Shown piece after piece: positions 6,943 to 16,523 of a stretch of 64,000 nt of DNA. A model generated the notes under the pieces. The model was not told the origin of the DNA. It made no database searches and was given only the letters and a program-made list of their open reading frames with translations. Position numbers and translations under genes: made by a program. Where the stretch lies: positions 186,001-250,000 of the forward strand of contig NZ_PXYL01000004.1 in NCBI RefSeq assembly GCF_003012705.1, given 5' to 3'. The stretch comes from Pseudaminobacter soli (ex Li et al. 2025). Lineage in GTDB: Bacteria > Pseudomonadota > Alphaproteobacteria > Rhizobiales > Rhizobiaceae. Each line of letters starts with the position of its first letter. Within the stretch, counting starts at the first letter, position 1.

Positions 6943-8516
6943 CAGCCGCCTCCCGCCGGAAAGACCGCGTTGATATAGGCCGAGCTATGCAGCAGGCCTG
7001 CTGCCGCCATGTTCGCGACCCGGATGACGGGTTCGGGGAACACGCCGAGAAGCACGATGGGCACCGTCAGCACCACCAGCACGCCCTGGCCAACCACCGG
7101 CCGCGCCGCTGTCGCAGGATCGAAGACCTTCGCCACGCCCTTTGCCGGGGCGTCCCGCCAGAACGCGAAAAGGAAGATGCGGCCCATGGCGATCGTCGTC
7201 AGGAAGCCCGTCAGCAGGATGGCTCCCGCCAGCCACCAGGCGTTCGCATCGACAGCAGCCTTGACCAGCAGCACCTTCGGCCAAAGGCCGGATGCCGGCG
7301 GCAGGCCGGCAATGGCCAGCGCCAGCAGCAGCGCAATCCCGGTCAACAGCGGCGAGGCACGATAGAGGCCGGAGAGTTCATGCAGCGAGAAGCTGCCGCC
7401 CATCTCCTTCATCACGCCGGCCAGCAGATAGAGCGCGGTCATGATCAGCATGGAATGCGCGGCATAGAAGATCGTGCCGGAAAGTCCCGTTTCGGTGCCG
7501 AGCGCAAGCCCGGCCATCATGACGCCGACGCCCGATATCACCAGGAAGCCGAACACTCGCCGCGTGTCCGACTGCGCCAGCGCGCCGAGCACGCCCAGGA
7601 TCATGGTGGCGACCGCGACCCAGCCGATCAAGTCGGCCAGGATGGCGCGCTCGACCGGGAACAGCATCACCAGCGTGCGCAGCAGCGCATAGATGCCGAT
7701 CTTGGTGAGCAAACCGCCGAACAGCGCCGCCGCAACGATGCGCGGCGTGTGGTAGGAGGCCGGCAGCCAGAAATTCACCGGAAATGCCGCTGCCTTCATG
7801 CCAAATGCCAGCAGGTAGAGCGTCGCCAGCGTCATCAGCGGCGCGGCTTCGCTTATGGTCTGCGCCTTGCGGGCGATATCGGCCATGTTGAGCGTGCCGA
7901 AGGTGCCATAGAGATAGGCCGTAGCAATCAGGAACAGCGTCGTCCCGACGAGATTGAGGATCGCATATTTGGTGGCGCCATCGATCTGCGCGCGCTCGGA
8001 ACCCAGGACCAGCAGGCCAAAGGACGAGATGACGAAAACCTCAAACCAGACGTAGAGGTTGAAGATGTCGCCGGTGAGGAACGCACCGCTGACACCCGTC
8101 ATCATGAGCATCAGGAACGGGTAGAAGCCATAGCGGCGGCCGGACACGTCGATGTCGCGGAGGGCGAAGATAGCGCAGACGAAGGCGACGATGCCCGCGG
8201 TCAGCGCGAAGGTCGCCCCCAACGCATCAGCCGTAAAGGAAATGCCGAAAGGCGGCAGCCAGCTGCCCATGGTCATGGACAGCGGCCCGTGCTCCAGAAC
8301 CCGCGACAGCAACGCCGCATCTGCGCCGACCAGCGCAGCCAAGCCGATCAGGGCCACGATGCCGTGCCAGCGCATTTCATGGCGGAACATCAGCAGCAGC
8401 GCGCCGAAGACCAGCGGAATGAGCACAGGTGCCACGATCAGCCAATCGACAGCAGGTACCGGCCCGGTAATCATCGCGCCGGCCACATCGACCGCCTTTG
8501 CACTTTCGCCCGCCAT
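6942..8516 (-). CDS. mnhD: Mrp antiporter subunit D
   Basis: A 524-residue polytopic subunit D, homologous to the proton-pumping NuoL/M/N subunits of complex I, with about 14 membrane helices. The two ionisable residues expected for proton transfer are visible: Glu in VWFEVFVISS and Lys in LAFGMKAAAFPVNFWLPASYH, followed by the second Lys in LLTKIGIYALLR. Two bases separate it from the preceding subunit C gene. The complex exports Na+ (or K+) in exchange for protons and supports growth at high pH and salt. In rhizobia the homologous pha systems affect K+ or Na+ tolerance. Confidence 0.96.
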   Translation of the reverse strand: MAGESAKAVDVAGAMITGPVPAVDWLIVAPVLIPLVFGALLLMFRHEMRWHGIVALIGLAALVGADAALLSRVLEHGPLSMTMGSWLPPFGISFTADALGATFALTAGIVAFVCAIFALRDIDVSGRRYGFYPFLMLMMTGVSGAFLTGDIFNLYVWFEVFVISSFGLLVLGSERAQIDGATKYAILNLVGTTLFLIATAYLYGTFGTLNMADIARKAQTISEAAPLMTLATLYLLAFGMKAAAFPVNFWLPASYHTPRIVAAALFGGLLTKIGIYALLRTLVMLFPVERAILADLIGWVAVATMILGVLGALAQSDTRRVFGFLVISGVGVMMAGLALGTETGLSGTIFYAAHSMLIMTALYLLAGVMKEMGGSFSLHELSGLYRASPLLTGIALLLALAIAGLPPASGLWPKVLLVKAAVDANAWWLAGAILLTGFLTTIAMGRIFLFAFWRDAPAKGVAKVFDPATAARPVVGQGVLVVLTVPIVLLGVFPEPVIRVANMAAAGLLHSSAYINAVFPAGGG

Positions 8517-8518
8517 CG

Positions 8519-8896
8519 TCAGTACCCTATCGGCGGAAGGGGCTCGCCTTCCGGTTCGGCAACGCGCATGCCGTCGGTGTCGTCGGTGCCGAGTTCCTGA
8601 TAGGCACGGTAGGCCAGCACCAGCAGGAAGGCGAAGAACGAGAAGGAGATGACGATCGCCGTCAGGATCAGTGCCTGCGGCAGCGGATTGGCGACCGGCC
8701 CGGCGAGCGTGGTTGCACCCTCGGGAATGATGGCTGCCACCTCGCGCATCACCCTGCCCGACGTGAAGATCAGGAGGTTCACGGCATTACCGAAGATCGC
8801 AACGCCAAGCAGGATGCGGATCACATGCTTGGACAGCATCAGATAGATCGCGACTGCAAAGAACAGTCCGACGAGCACTGCGAAAGCGGGTTCCAT
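8519..8896 (-). CDS. mnhC: Mrp antiporter subunit C
   Basis: A 125-residue subunit C, homologous to NuoK, with three membrane helices and the expected segment HVIRILLGVAIFGNAVNLLIF plus PLPQALILTAIVISFS, the most conserved part of the family. Its start overlaps the subunit B stop as TGATG. The short hydrophilic C-terminus is acidic. Confidence 0.95.
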   Translation of the reverse strand: MEPAFAVLVGLFFAVAIYLMLSKHVIRILLGVAIFGNAVNLLIFTSGRVMREVAAIIPEGATTLAGPVANPLPQALILTAIVISFSFFAFLLVLAYRAYQELGTDDTDGMRVAEPEGEPLPPIGY

Positions 8897-9315
8897 CAGC
8901 CGTCCTCCCTTTCCTCGAGCGCCAGCGCGATCGAGGTGATGGACCCGACGACGACCAGATAGACGCCAATGTCAAAGAACATCACCGTCGACAGGTCGAC
9001 CTCGACCCCAAGGACGTGCACCGAAGTCCAGAGCCCGGTGAGGAACGGCACGCGGAAGGCGTAGGACAGCAGTCCCGAAAGCGCCGACAGGAACAGGCCG
9101 AAGCCGGAGATCGCCATCGGATGGAAATACATAGCACGGCGCACCGCCGGCGCGCCGTAGGCAATGCCGAGGATGGCAAAGGCGGACGCGGCGATCAGCC
9201 CGCCGATGAAGCCGCCGCCCGGTTCGTTATGGCCGCGCAGCAGCACGAATACCGAGAACAGCAGCATCAGGCTGCTGAGGTAAGGCGCGGCGGTGCGAAA
9301 GATCAGTGTTCGCAT
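8896..9315 (-). CDS. mnhB: Mrp antiporter subunit B
   Basis: A 139-residue subunit B with four membrane helices and the conserved [16 protein letters not shown] motif. It is a separate gene here, so the operon is of the seven-gene (group 1) type rather than the type with A and B fused. It overlaps the end of mnhA by 13 bases in another frame. The DUF4040/MbhD-like region that precedes B in fused forms is at the end of MnhA. Confidence 0.95.
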   Translation of the reverse strand: MRTLIFRTAAPYLSSLMLLFSVFVLLRGHNEPGGGFIGGLIAASAFAILGIAYGAPAVRRAMYFHPMAISGFGLFLSALSGLLSYAFRVPFLTGLWTSVHVLGVEVDLSTVMFFDIGVYLVVVGSITSIALALEEREDG

Positions 9316-11699
9316 GGTGCCTGCTCCTGGCGGGTCGTTTTGACCTTTTCGTGGCCCTTCGCGCGAACGCGGATCAATGCCAGGATCGAGAGCCCGGCGA
9401 TCATGACCACGGAGATTTCACCCAGCGTATCGAGTCCGCGGAAGTCGACGATGATGACGTTGACGATGTTGCGGCCATGCGCAATCGCCTTCGAATGGGC
9501 TTCGAAGAAGCTGCTCAGAGTGGCGTCGAATGGCAGCTGGGTTACCTTGAGCAGCAGCAGCGCGAAGGCCACGCCGCAGGCGGTCGATACGGTGATGTCG
9601 AGCGCCTTTTGCCCGAAGGGCCGATGCTCCGTCACCGCCAGTCTCAGGCGCGTCATCACGAGCGCGAGGATGACGACCGACAGCGTCTCGACCATGAACT
9701 GGGTGAACGACAGGTCCGGGGCGCCCAGAAGCATGAACAGAAGCGCGACCGCGAAGCCCTGGATGCCGAGCGAAACGATGGCGGTCAGCCGGTCCTTGGC
9801 ATAGACCACGGCACCAAGACCGATCACCGCGATTGCCATGACCGTGAGCTCGTAGAAGCGAAGGTCGGGCCAGGACGGCATGGACGGCAACTCGCCGAAC
9901 ATGATCATCGGCACCAGAAGCGCCAGCGCCACGGCGATGAAGACGACCGTCAGATAAAAATCGAGCCTGCCGTTCTGGACGATCCTCGTCACACGCACGG
10001 CGAGGCGAACGAGACCGCGCATGGCCTGGTCGAAGCCGCGATCCGGTCCCCAGCCGATGGCCGCAAGCAGCGAAACCATCCCCGCCCGCAATTTCGCCTG
10101 GGTCAAATAGGCCTCAATGCCCAGCACGATCGTCAGCGCCGACAGGAACAGGGGCGCGCCGATATGCGGGAGCGTCGAGATTTCGACGGTCAACGATTGG
10201 CCGGCGACCGCGCTCGCCATCGGGCTCGAAAGCAGGTGATGGGCCAGAGGCGAGTAGAGCGCCGCCGCAAAGCCCGACAGGGCAAGAACCAACGGGCCGA
10301 GCCAGAGCAGAATTGGGCCCTCGTGCGCCTTCTTCGGCGCATTGCCCATCGGCCCGATGAACGGCTTCAGCCCGACGGTGAAGCCTATCGCGAACATCAG
10401 CACATTTCCGATAAGCGCCACCAGCAAGGCCAGCGTTGCCCAGCCACCGCCGATCGCCAGTGCGGCATAGATTTCCTCCTTGGCGAGGAAGCCGAAGAAC
10501 AGCGGCACGCCGCCCATCGAAAGCGCAGCCAGGAGACCCGCGGTGAAGGTTATCGGCATGGCACCGCGCAGGCCGCTCAGCGAGGAGATATGGCGCGTGC
10601 CGGTTTCGTGGTCGACCAGCCCGGCCACCATGAACAGCGCGCCCTTGAACATGGAATGTGCGATCAGATAGAGCACCGCCGCCTCGACCGCGGTCTCGGA
10701 GCCGAAGCCCGTCAGCATCACCAGAAGGCCGAGCGAACCGACGGTGGTGTAGGCCAGCATCAGCTTGAGATCGGTCTGGCGAACCGCCAGCAGCGTGCCG
10801 ACGAAAAGGGTCGCACCGCCGAATAGCGGCAGGATCGTCTCCCAGGGCGCCGTATCGCCCATCACCGGGTTCAGCCGCATCAACAGATAGACACCGGCCT
10901 TCACCATGGTGGCCGAGTGCAGATAGGCCGACACGGGCGTCGGCGCCTCCATGGCATTTGGCAGCCAGAAGTGGAACGGAAACTGCGCCGACTTGGTGAA
11001 GGCGCCGCCCAGCAGCAGTATCAACGCAAGAAGGTAGAACGGGCTCTCCCTCAGGACATTGCCCGACGCCAGCAGCGTCGACAGCTCGTTTTGTCCCGTG
11101 GCCGACCAGACGACCAGCAGGGCCGCCAGCAGCGAAAGGCCACCCAGCCCGGTCACCACCAGGGCCTGCAGCGCAGCCCGCCGCGACGCCTCGCGGCGGT
11201 GATCGAAGCCGATCAGCAGGAAGGAAGTGATCGAGGTCAGTTCCCAGAAGACGAAGAGCATCAGGAAGGAGTCGGAAACGACCAGGCCCTGCATCGCCCC
11301 CATGAACATCAGGATGAAGGAGAAAAAGCGCCCCTGATGTTCATGGCCTTTCAGGTAGCCGCCCGAATAAAGCACGATCAGCGTGCCGATGCCGGAGATC
11401 AGTAGCGCGAAAGTCAGCGAAAGGCCGTCCATATACCAGGAGAAGCGAACGCCGAGGCTCGGGATCCAGTCGAATCCGCCACTCACCGTGCCGCCGCCGG
11501 CAATGGCGCCGAGCATTCCGCAAAAGTGCGAGAAGATCCAAAGTGGCGCGAGCGCAAGGACCCACGCTGCATTGTGCTTCAATATGCGCGTTAAGATGGG
11601 GGCCGCGGCAGCGGCCAGAAACGGCAGTATCAACGCAAAAAATGTCAGCGGCCGGTCCCCCGTCTTCACTCTACGGGCCGATGCGAGCAACTTCGTCAC
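9303..11699 (-). CDS. mnhA: Mrp antiporter subunit A
   Basis: The largest subunit, 798 residues. The N-terminal ~500 residues are a NuoL-like proton-translocating domain with E153 in [10 protein letters not shown] and K236 in [20 protein letters not shown]. The C-terminal part (from ~600) holds the extra MbhD/MbhE-like helices that distinguish MrpA ([20 protein letters not shown] and [20 protein letters not shown]). Length agrees with a group 1 MrpA. The start is GTG at 11699. I see no strong ribosome site, so the exact start is less certain. It heads the operon A-B-C-D-E-F-G, whose promoter lies in the 269-base gap shared with the divergent peptidase gene. Confidence 0.95.
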   Translation of the reverse strand: MTKLLASARRVKTGDRPLTFFALILPFLAAAAAPILTRILKHNAAWVLALAPLWIFSHFCGMLGAIAGGGTVSGGFDWIPSLGVRFSWYMDGLSLTFALLISGIGTLIVLYSGGYLKGHEHQGRFFSFILMFMGAMQGLVVSDSFLMLFVFWELTSITSFLLIGFDHRREASRRAALQALVVTGLGGLSLLAALLVVWSATGQNELSTLLASGNVLRESPFYLLALILLLGGAFTKSAQFPFHFWLPNAMEAPTPVSAYLHSATMVKAGVYLLMRLNPVMGDTAPWETILPLFGGATLFVGTLLAVRQTDLKLMLAYTTVGSLGLLVMLTGFGSETAVEAAVLYLIAHSMFKGALFMVAGLVDHETGTRHISSLSGLRGAMPITFTAGLLAALSMGGVPLFFGFLAKEEIYAALAIGGGWATLALLVALIGNVLMFAIGFTVGLKPFIGPMGNAPKKAHEGPILLWLGPLVLALSGFAAALYSPLAHHLLSSPMASAVAGQSLTVEISTLPHIGAPLFLSALTIVLGIEAYLTQAKLRAGMVSLLAAIGWGPDRGFDQAMRGLVRLAVRVTRIVQNGRLDFYLTVVFIAVALALLVPMIMFGELPSMPSWPDLRFYELTVMAIAVIGLGAVVYAKDRLTAIVSLGIQGFAVALLFMLLGAPDLSFTQFMVETLSVVILALVMTRLRLAVTEHRPFGQKALDITVSTACGVAFALLLLKVTQLPFDATLSSFFEAHSKAIAHGRNIVNVIIVDFRGLDTLGEISVVMIAGLSILALIRVRAKGHEKVKTTRQEQAPCEH

Positions 11700-11968
11700 A
11701 TGTCGGCAGGATATAAGGATATTGGAATAAGCAGGCCAAGCCTCGTCGGCAAGTCTTTACGGGCCTATCCACAGTTCCTCAGTGTCGCAGCAACTGCTCG
11801 CACATGACATTGTCAAAACTTGGCCGCTATTGGCGCCATCGACAGCGCCGCGGCTCGGCCTATTTCCTGAAGCATCGGAATCCGGCAGCCATAGGACAAA
11901 CAACTCTTGAACCCGACGGCGTCGGCGTGTTCATTCGACGGTCGACAGTTCAATCGAAGCGAGATGCA

Positions 11969-14086
11969 ATGACCAGTACCGGCACATTTCCCCAGATACA
12001 GGCCCCGACGACCGAAGAGCGACCAACCGAAGATACGCGACACGGCATTACCCGCGTCGACGAATTCGCTTGGCTGCGGGCCGACAACTGGCAGGAAGTG
12101 TTTCGCGATCCGACGACGCTCGAGCCGTCGATCCGCGACCACCTGAACGCTGAGAACATCTACCAGACCGCCCTCATGGCCGACACGGTCGAGTTGCAGA
12201 AGACCCTGTTCCAGGAGATGAAGGGGCGCATCAAGGAGGACGACTCCTCCGTGCCGATGAAGGACGGCCCCTACGCCTACGGCTCCTCCTTCAAGAAGGG
12301 CGGCGAGCAGCCGCGCTATTTCCGCACCCCGCGCGACGGCGGGCCGGAGGAAATCATCCTCGACGGCGACCTGGAGGCCGAAGGCAAGGCATATTTCCGC
12401 ATCGGCGGGCTCGATCACTCCTCCGACCATGACCGCCTGCTCTGGGCATTCGACGACAAGGGCTCGGAGTTCTTCACGCTGCACGTTCGCGACCTGACCA
12501 CCGGCAAAGACCTGGCCGACCAGATCGAGGACACCGGCGGCGGCGGTGTCTGGAATGCCGGTAATGACGGGTTTTTCTACACCCGGCTCGACCAGAATCA
12601 TCGCCCCTCGAAGATATTCTTCCACGCGCTCGGCACTGATCCTGCCGAAGACCGCCTCATCCATGAGGAGACCGATCCCGGCTTCTTCATGAATGTCGCC
12701 GGCTCCCGCCGCAAGGACTGGATCTTCATCGGCATCAACGACCACGAAACGTCGGAATACCATTTGCTCAGCATGGCCGACCCCATGGCCAAGCCGCTGC
12801 TGGTGGCGAAGCGCCAGACCGGACTGCAATACGATCTCGAGGAAGGCGGCGACATCTTCTTCATCCTGACCAACGCCGACGGCGCCACAGATTTCAAGAT
12901 CATGACCGCGCCGGTTTCCGACCCGGTCCGCGCCAACTGGAAGGACCTCGTTCCGCACGAGCCCGGCCGCCTCATCCTTTCGGTGCTCGGTTTCAAGGAC
13001 TTCATGGTCAGACTTGAACGCAAGGACGGCCTCCCCCGCATCGTCATCCGCGATCGCAACAGCGGCGAGGAGCACATGATCGCCTTCGAGGAGGAGGCCT
13101 ATTCGCTCGGCCTTTCCGGCTCCTATGAATATGACACCGACGTCATCCGCTTCTCCTATTCGTCGATGACGACGCCCAGCCAGCTCTTCGACTACAATTT
13201 GCGGACACGCGAGCGGGTGCTGCTGAAGACGCAGGAAGTGCCTTCGGGCCACAACCACGAAAACTACGTCACCCGTCGCCTGATGGCGCCGGCGCATGAC
13301 GGCGAACTGGTGCCGATCTCGCTGATCTATCACCGCGACACGCCACTCGACGGCTCCGCGCCGTGCCTGCTCTACGGCTACGGCTCCTACGGCATCACCA
13401 TTCCTGCATCCTTCAACACCAACTGCCTTTCGCTGGTCGATCGCGGCTTCGTCTATGCCATCGCACATGTCCGCGGCGGCAAGGACAAGGGCTATGCCTG
13501 GTACGAGGACGGCAAGCGGGAAAAGAAGACCAACACGTTCCACGACTTCATCACCGCCGCCCGGCATCTGGTGGCGGAGCGCTACACCTCGCACGACCGC
13601 ATTGTAGCCGAGGGCGGCTCGGCCGGCGGCATGTTGATGGGCTCGATCGCCAACATGGCGCCCGAAGCCTTCGGCGGCATCATCGCCGAGGTTCCTTTCG
13701 TCGACGTGCTGACGACAATGCTCGACGACACCCTGCCGCTGACGCCGCCGGAATGGCCCGAATGGGGCAATCCGATCGCCTCGGAGGCCGCCTACAAGAC
13801 CATTGCGGCCTATTCGCCCTACGACAATGTCGAGGCCATGCACTATCCGCCAATCCTGGCCGTTGCCGGCCTCACCGACCCGCGCGTCACCTATTGGGAG
13901 CCGGCCAAGTGGGTCGCGCGCCTGCGCAAGCTGAAGACCGACTCCAATCCGGTACTGTTCCGGATCAACATGGATGCCGGCCACGCTGGCGCCTCCGGCC
14001 GCTTCTCGCGGCTCGAGGAGATCGCCTACATCTACGGCTTCGCGCTGAAGGTCACCGGCAAGACGGCGGTTGAGCCAACGAAGTGA
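11969..14086 (+). CDS. ptrB: Oligopeptidase B (S9 family serine peptidase)
   Basis: A 705-residue cytoplasmic S9A peptidase. The N-terminal ~420 residues form the beta-propeller that filters substrates by size. The C-terminal alpha/beta-hydrolase domain holds the triad S551 (GGSAGGM), D637 (GLTDPRV) and H672 (DAGHAG). Their spacing matches oligopeptidase B, which cleaves short peptides after Arg or Lys. The start at 11969 is used because homologues begin near TFPQIQAPTTEERP. The frame is open back to 11804, but the extra 55 residues are Arg-rich and not protein-like for this family. It is divergent from the Mrp operon and appears to be a single gene. Confidence 0.93.
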   Translation: MTSTGTFPQIQAPTTEERPTEDTRHGITRVDEFAWLRADNWQEVFRDPTTLEPSIRDHLNAENIYQTALMADTVELQKTLFQEMKGRIKEDDSSVPMKDGPYAYGSSFKKGGEQPRYFRTPRDGGPEEIILDGDLEAEGKAYFRIGGLDHSSDHDRLLWAFDDKGSEFFTLHVRDLTTGKDLADQIEDTGGGGVWNAGNDGFFYTRLDQNHRPSKIFFHALGTDPAEDRLIHEETDPGFFMNVAGSRRKDWIFIGINDHETSEYHLLSMADPMAKPLLVAKRQTGLQYDLEEGGDIFFILTNADGATDFKIMTAPVSDPVRANWKDLVPHEPGRLILSVLGFKDFMVRLERKDGLPRIVIRDRNSGEEHMIAFEEEAYSLGLSGSYEYDTDVIRFSYSSMTTPSQLFDYNLRTRERVLLKTQEVPSGHNHENYVTRRLMAPAHDGELVPISLIYHRDTPLDGSAPCLLYGYGSYGITIPASFNTNCLSLVDRGFVYAIAHVRGGKDKGYAWYEDGKREKKTNTFHDFITAARHLVAERYTSHDRIVAEGGSAGGMLMGSIANMAPEAFGGIIAEVPFVDVLTTMLDDTLPLTPPEWPEWGNPIASEAAYKTIAAYSPYDNVEAMHYPPILAVAGLTDPRVTYWEPAKWVARLRKLKTDSNPVLFRINMDAGHAGASGRFSRLEEIAYIYGFALKVTGKTAVEPTK

Positions 14087-14106
14087 TCATCGAGAAGCTG
14101 TGAATC

Positions 14107-14186
14107 CTAGAGCGAGATACCTCGCTCTAGGACATGGTTTTTGAAGGATCCTTCCCGAAAAGTCCGTAACTTTTCGGGACCATGCC
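14107..14186. repeat. Palindromic intergenic repeat (CTAGAG...CCGAAAAG type)
   Basis: Two dyads lie side by side. The first is CTAGAGCGAG (14107-14116), a 4-base spacer, and CTCGCTCTAG (14121-14130). The second is TCCCGAAAAGT (14153-14163) and ACTTTTCGGGA (14169-14179) with outer arms CATGG and CCATG. The layout of outer TAG/CATG arms and inner CCGAAAAG/TTTTCGG arms is shared with the elements near 16453 and 17424. Read on the minus strand, the inner hairpin lies directly after the cytochrome stop codon and may also end that transcript. Confidence 0.75.
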
Positions 14187-15140
14187 TTAGCTCGCAGGCT
14201 TTGCCTTGCGCGGCGGGTAGCCGTTCGGGTGCGGCGGTATCGCCTTCAGATAGGCAGCGATCGCTGCGCGGTCCTCGGGCGTCAGCCTGGCTATGTTCTT
14301 CTGGACCTCGACCATCGTGCCGCCGACCGAATCGAAGTCCGGCGTGAAGCCGGTCTCGAGATAATTGGAGATGTCGTCCTCGGACCACGAGCCGATGCCG
14401 CCCTGCCCCGATGTGATGTTGGGAACGATGCCATTGCCTTCCGCGGCGGTGGCGCCGGCCAGCCATTTGCCGTCGTTCGTGGCGCCGGTGAATTGGCGTG
14501 GCGTGTGACACTCGCCACAGTGGCCTGGTCCTTCCGCGAGATAACGGCCGAGCAGCACCGGTTCCTGCATCTTCTCGGGAAACTCAACGACCGGATCGTC
14601 ATCGAGATAGAGCAGTTTCCAAAGGCCCAGCCCCCGCCGGATGTTGAACGGGAAGCGCAGCGAATGGTCAGGGGCTTTGCCTGCTACTGACGGCAACGTC
14701 TTCATATAGGCGTAGAGATCGGCAACGTCGCCTACCTTCATTCGCGCATAGGAGGTGTAGGGAAAGGCCGGGTAGAGATGCTCGCCCGAAGGTGAGACGC
14801 CCTTCATCAGGGCGTTGGCAAAATCCTCCACGGACCAGGCGCCGATGCCGTCCTTCGGATCCTGCGAGATATTTGGGGCTACGAAGGTGCCGAAGGCCGT
14901 CTTCAGCTCGACACCGCCGGCTAGTTCCAGCTTGGCACCACCCTCGGCCTTCGGCCGTGCGTGGCAGGAGGCGCAGCCCCCTGCCCAGAAGATGCGCTCG
15001 CCCTTGGCTGCGTCGCCTGTCCCCAATCCGGCCAACCGGATCGGGTCAAGCCGCACCGGCGCGGTCAGATACCAGAACGTGGCGCCCCCGAGAACGCACA
15101 GCGCAACCGCCCCCATGGCAAGTCTTGCAGCGACACCCAT
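14187..15140 (-). CDS. Diheme c-type cytochrome, membrane-anchored
   Basis: A 317-residue periplasmic cytochrome anchored by an N-terminal helix (residues ~5-27). Two haem-binding CXXCH sites are present: C56-C59-H60 (CASCH) and C208-C211-H212 (CGECH), each in its own class-I domain, with candidate axial Met residues downstream. Diheme cytochromes of this size often serve as electron acceptors for periplasmic dehydrogenases (for example the subunits of alcohol, gluconate or sorbitol dehydrogenase), but no dehydrogenase gene is adjacent. It follows the c556-type cytochrome by 10 bases, so the two form an operon. Confidence 0.9.
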   Translation of the reverse strand: MGVAARLAMGAVALCVLGGATFWYLTAPVRLDPIRLAGLGTGDAAKGERIFWAGGCASCHARPKAEGGAKLELAGGVELKTAFGTFVAPNISQDPKDGIGAWSVEDFANALMKGVSPSGEHLYPAFPYTSYARMKVGDVADLYAYMKTLPSVAGKAPDHSLRFPFNIRRGLGLWKLLYLDDDPVVEFPEKMQEPVLLGRYLAEGPGHCGECHTPRQFTGATNDGKWLAGATAAEGNGIVPNITSGQGGIGSWSEDDISNYLETGFTPDFDSVGGTMVEVQKNIARLTPEDRAAIAAYLKAIPPHPNGYPPRKAKPAS

Positions 15141-15150
15141 TGGGCCGGGA

Positions 15151-15591
15151 TCATCCCTTCTTGATACGGAAGCCCTCGTGGCAGGAACTGCAGTTCTTGG
15201 CCACCTTGCCGAACTCGACCTTCAAGTCGTCCAGACTGGCGGGCGAAGCTGTGACGGCCGAGGCGGTGTCGGCCTTGAACTTGTCGACTGCCTTCTGGAA
15301 GCCGGCCATATCGTCCCAGATCTTCGGCGAAGCGGTCGTGTCCCCGCCGGTCTGGCTCCCGTCCGGAAACAGCTTTTCTACGTCGATCTTCTGGGCATCC
15401 TCATTCAGCGTCTTCAGGGCCGCCATCACCTTGTCGGCATCGAAGGGCTGCTCGCCCTTGGCTATTGCGGAAATGCTCTTCAGGGCCTTTCCGTTCGACT
15501 TCATGATCGCCTGGCGCTCAGAGATCGGGTCTGCGAGAGCTGCCGTGGCGGTAAGTGCTACAGCAGAGATGGCAAGTATCAGTCGTCGCAT
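15151..15591 (-). CDS. Cytochrome c'/c556-type monohaem cytochrome
   Basis: A 146-residue exported protein with a Sec signal peptide (MRRLILAISAVALTATAALA, cut after ALA) and a four-helix-bundle body ending in a C-terminal haem site, CSSCHEGFRIKK. This layout is diagnostic of the cytochrome c'/c556 family (class II). Members bind NO or carry electrons. The start at 15591 is chosen because it begins the signal peptide; an upstream in-frame start at 15612 would add seven residues. It is first in a two-gene unit with the diheme cytochrome. Confidence 0.92.
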   Translation of the reverse strand: MRRLILAISAVALTATAALADPISERQAIMKSNGKALKSISAIAKGEQPFDADKVMAALKTLNEDAQKIDVEKLFPDGSQTGGDTTASPKIWDDMAGFQKAVDKFKADTASAVTASPASLDDLKVEFGKVAKNCSSCHEGFRIKKG

Positions 15592-15710
15592 AAAATAACC
15601 TCCGGGTTGCAAATCAGCTGTCTCGAAACGCTAGCCGGGAAGTTGGACGAAAATATCCTGACATGCTCTTCACGGTTTCGTTATCTGCAGATCGAAACCT
15701 CTCTGCCGAA

Positions 15711-15741
15711 AACAAAAAAACCCCGGCGCAGGCCGGGGTTT
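15711..15741 (-). terminator. Rho-independent terminator of sodB
   Basis: On the minus strand the hairpin is AAACCCCGGC, a four-base loop, then GCCGGGGTTT, followed at once by more T residues (the A-tract at 15711-15720). It begins 18 bases after the sodB stop codon. A shorter T-rich run on the other side means it might also stop transcription in the opposite direction. Confidence 0.9.
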
Positions 15742-15758
15742 CTTTCTTCCGAGAAGGC

Positions 15759-16355
15759 TCAGGCCTTTTCGTAGAGTTCCAGGACGTGGTCCCAGTTGAT
15801 GAGGTTGTCGACGAAGGCCTCGAGGTACTTCGGGCGCAGATTGCGGTAGTCGATGTAGTAGGAGTGCTCCCACACGTCGACGCCCAGGATCGGGGTCGCG
15901 CCGTGAACCAGCGGGTTCTCGCCATTCGGCGTCTTGGAGATCTCAAGCTTGCCGTTCTTCACCGAAACCCAGGCCCAGCCCGAACCGAACTGCGTGACGC
16001 CTGCGTTGATGAAATCGGCCTTGAACTTGTCGTAGCCGCCGAGATCGCTGTCGAAGGCCTTCTGCAGAGCCGCCGGCAGTTTGTTGCCGCCGCCGCCCTT
16101 CTTCATCCACTTCCAGAAATGGATGTGGTTGTAGTGCTGGGCCGCGTTGTTGAAGAGGCCTGCGTTCTTGCCGAAGGACTGCTTGACCACTTCCTCGACC
16201 GACAGGTTTTCCATGCCGGCTTCGGCGGCCAGCTTGTTGCCGTTGTCGACATAGGCCTTGTGGTGCTTGTCGTGGTGGTATTCGAGCGTTTCCTTCGACA
16301 TGAAAGGCTGAAGCGCCTCGTAGTCATAGGGCAAAGCGGGCAGTTCAAAAGCCAT
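15759..16355 (-). CDS. sodB: Superoxide dismutase, Fe/Mn type
   Basis: A 198-residue cytoplasmic superoxide dismutase. The metal ligands are in the usual places: a His in LEYHHDKHHKAYV, a His in AQHYNHIHFW, and the Asp and His of the signature DVWEHSYYIDY. Residues GGGG...LPAAL and FGSGWAWV are typical, and an iron form is most likely by similarity to rhizobial SodB. No signal peptide is present. The gene is monocistronic with its own terminator. The upstream gap contains the AT-rich stretch ACAAATATGTTTAAATC near 16402, a likely promoter/regulator region. Confidence 0.95.
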   Translation of the reverse strand: MAFELPALPYDYEALQPFMSKETLEYHHDKHHKAYVDNGNKLAAEAGMENLSVEEVVKQSFGKNAGLFNNAAQHYNHIHFWKWMKKGGGGNKLPAALQKAFDSDLGGYDKFKADFINAGVTQFGSGWAWVSVKNGKLEISKTPNGENPLVHGATPILGVDVWEHSYYIDYRNLRPKYLEAFVDNLINWDHVLELYEKA

Positions 16356-16452
16356 CGGTCATACTCCCTCGTTGGCAATCGCCGGTCGCGTCGTACCGGA
16401 CACAAATATGTTTAAATCGTTCCCGAACAACCCCCGGTCGTCGTCCGCTCCT

Positions 16453-16500
16453 TCTAGAGCATCATCACGAAAAGTGGCAGCCTGTTTCCTGCCGCCAGAT
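16453..16500. repeat. Degenerate copy of the palindromic repeat
   Basis: TCTAGAGCATCATCACGAAAAG (16453-16474) is the left arm of the same repeat family as at 17424, with substitutions. The right arm has decayed, and a short local dyad (GGCAG...CTGCC) follows. It sits between sodB and the aminotransferase gene. Confidence 0.6.
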
Positions 16501-16523
16501 GGGGCCTTTCGACAATAAAATGC

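Noticed and set aside
6987-8600. Long plus-strand frames opposite the Mrp operon
   Set aside because: The minus strand encodes conserved polytopic subunits with overlapping starts and stops. The plus frames are rich in Arg/Gln/His and have no membrane or domain pattern.
11813-13984. A 723-codon open frame opposite the oligopeptidase gene
   Set aside because: The plus-strand protein has a complete catalytic triad with correct spacing; the antisense frame has no motif and reflects codon bias.
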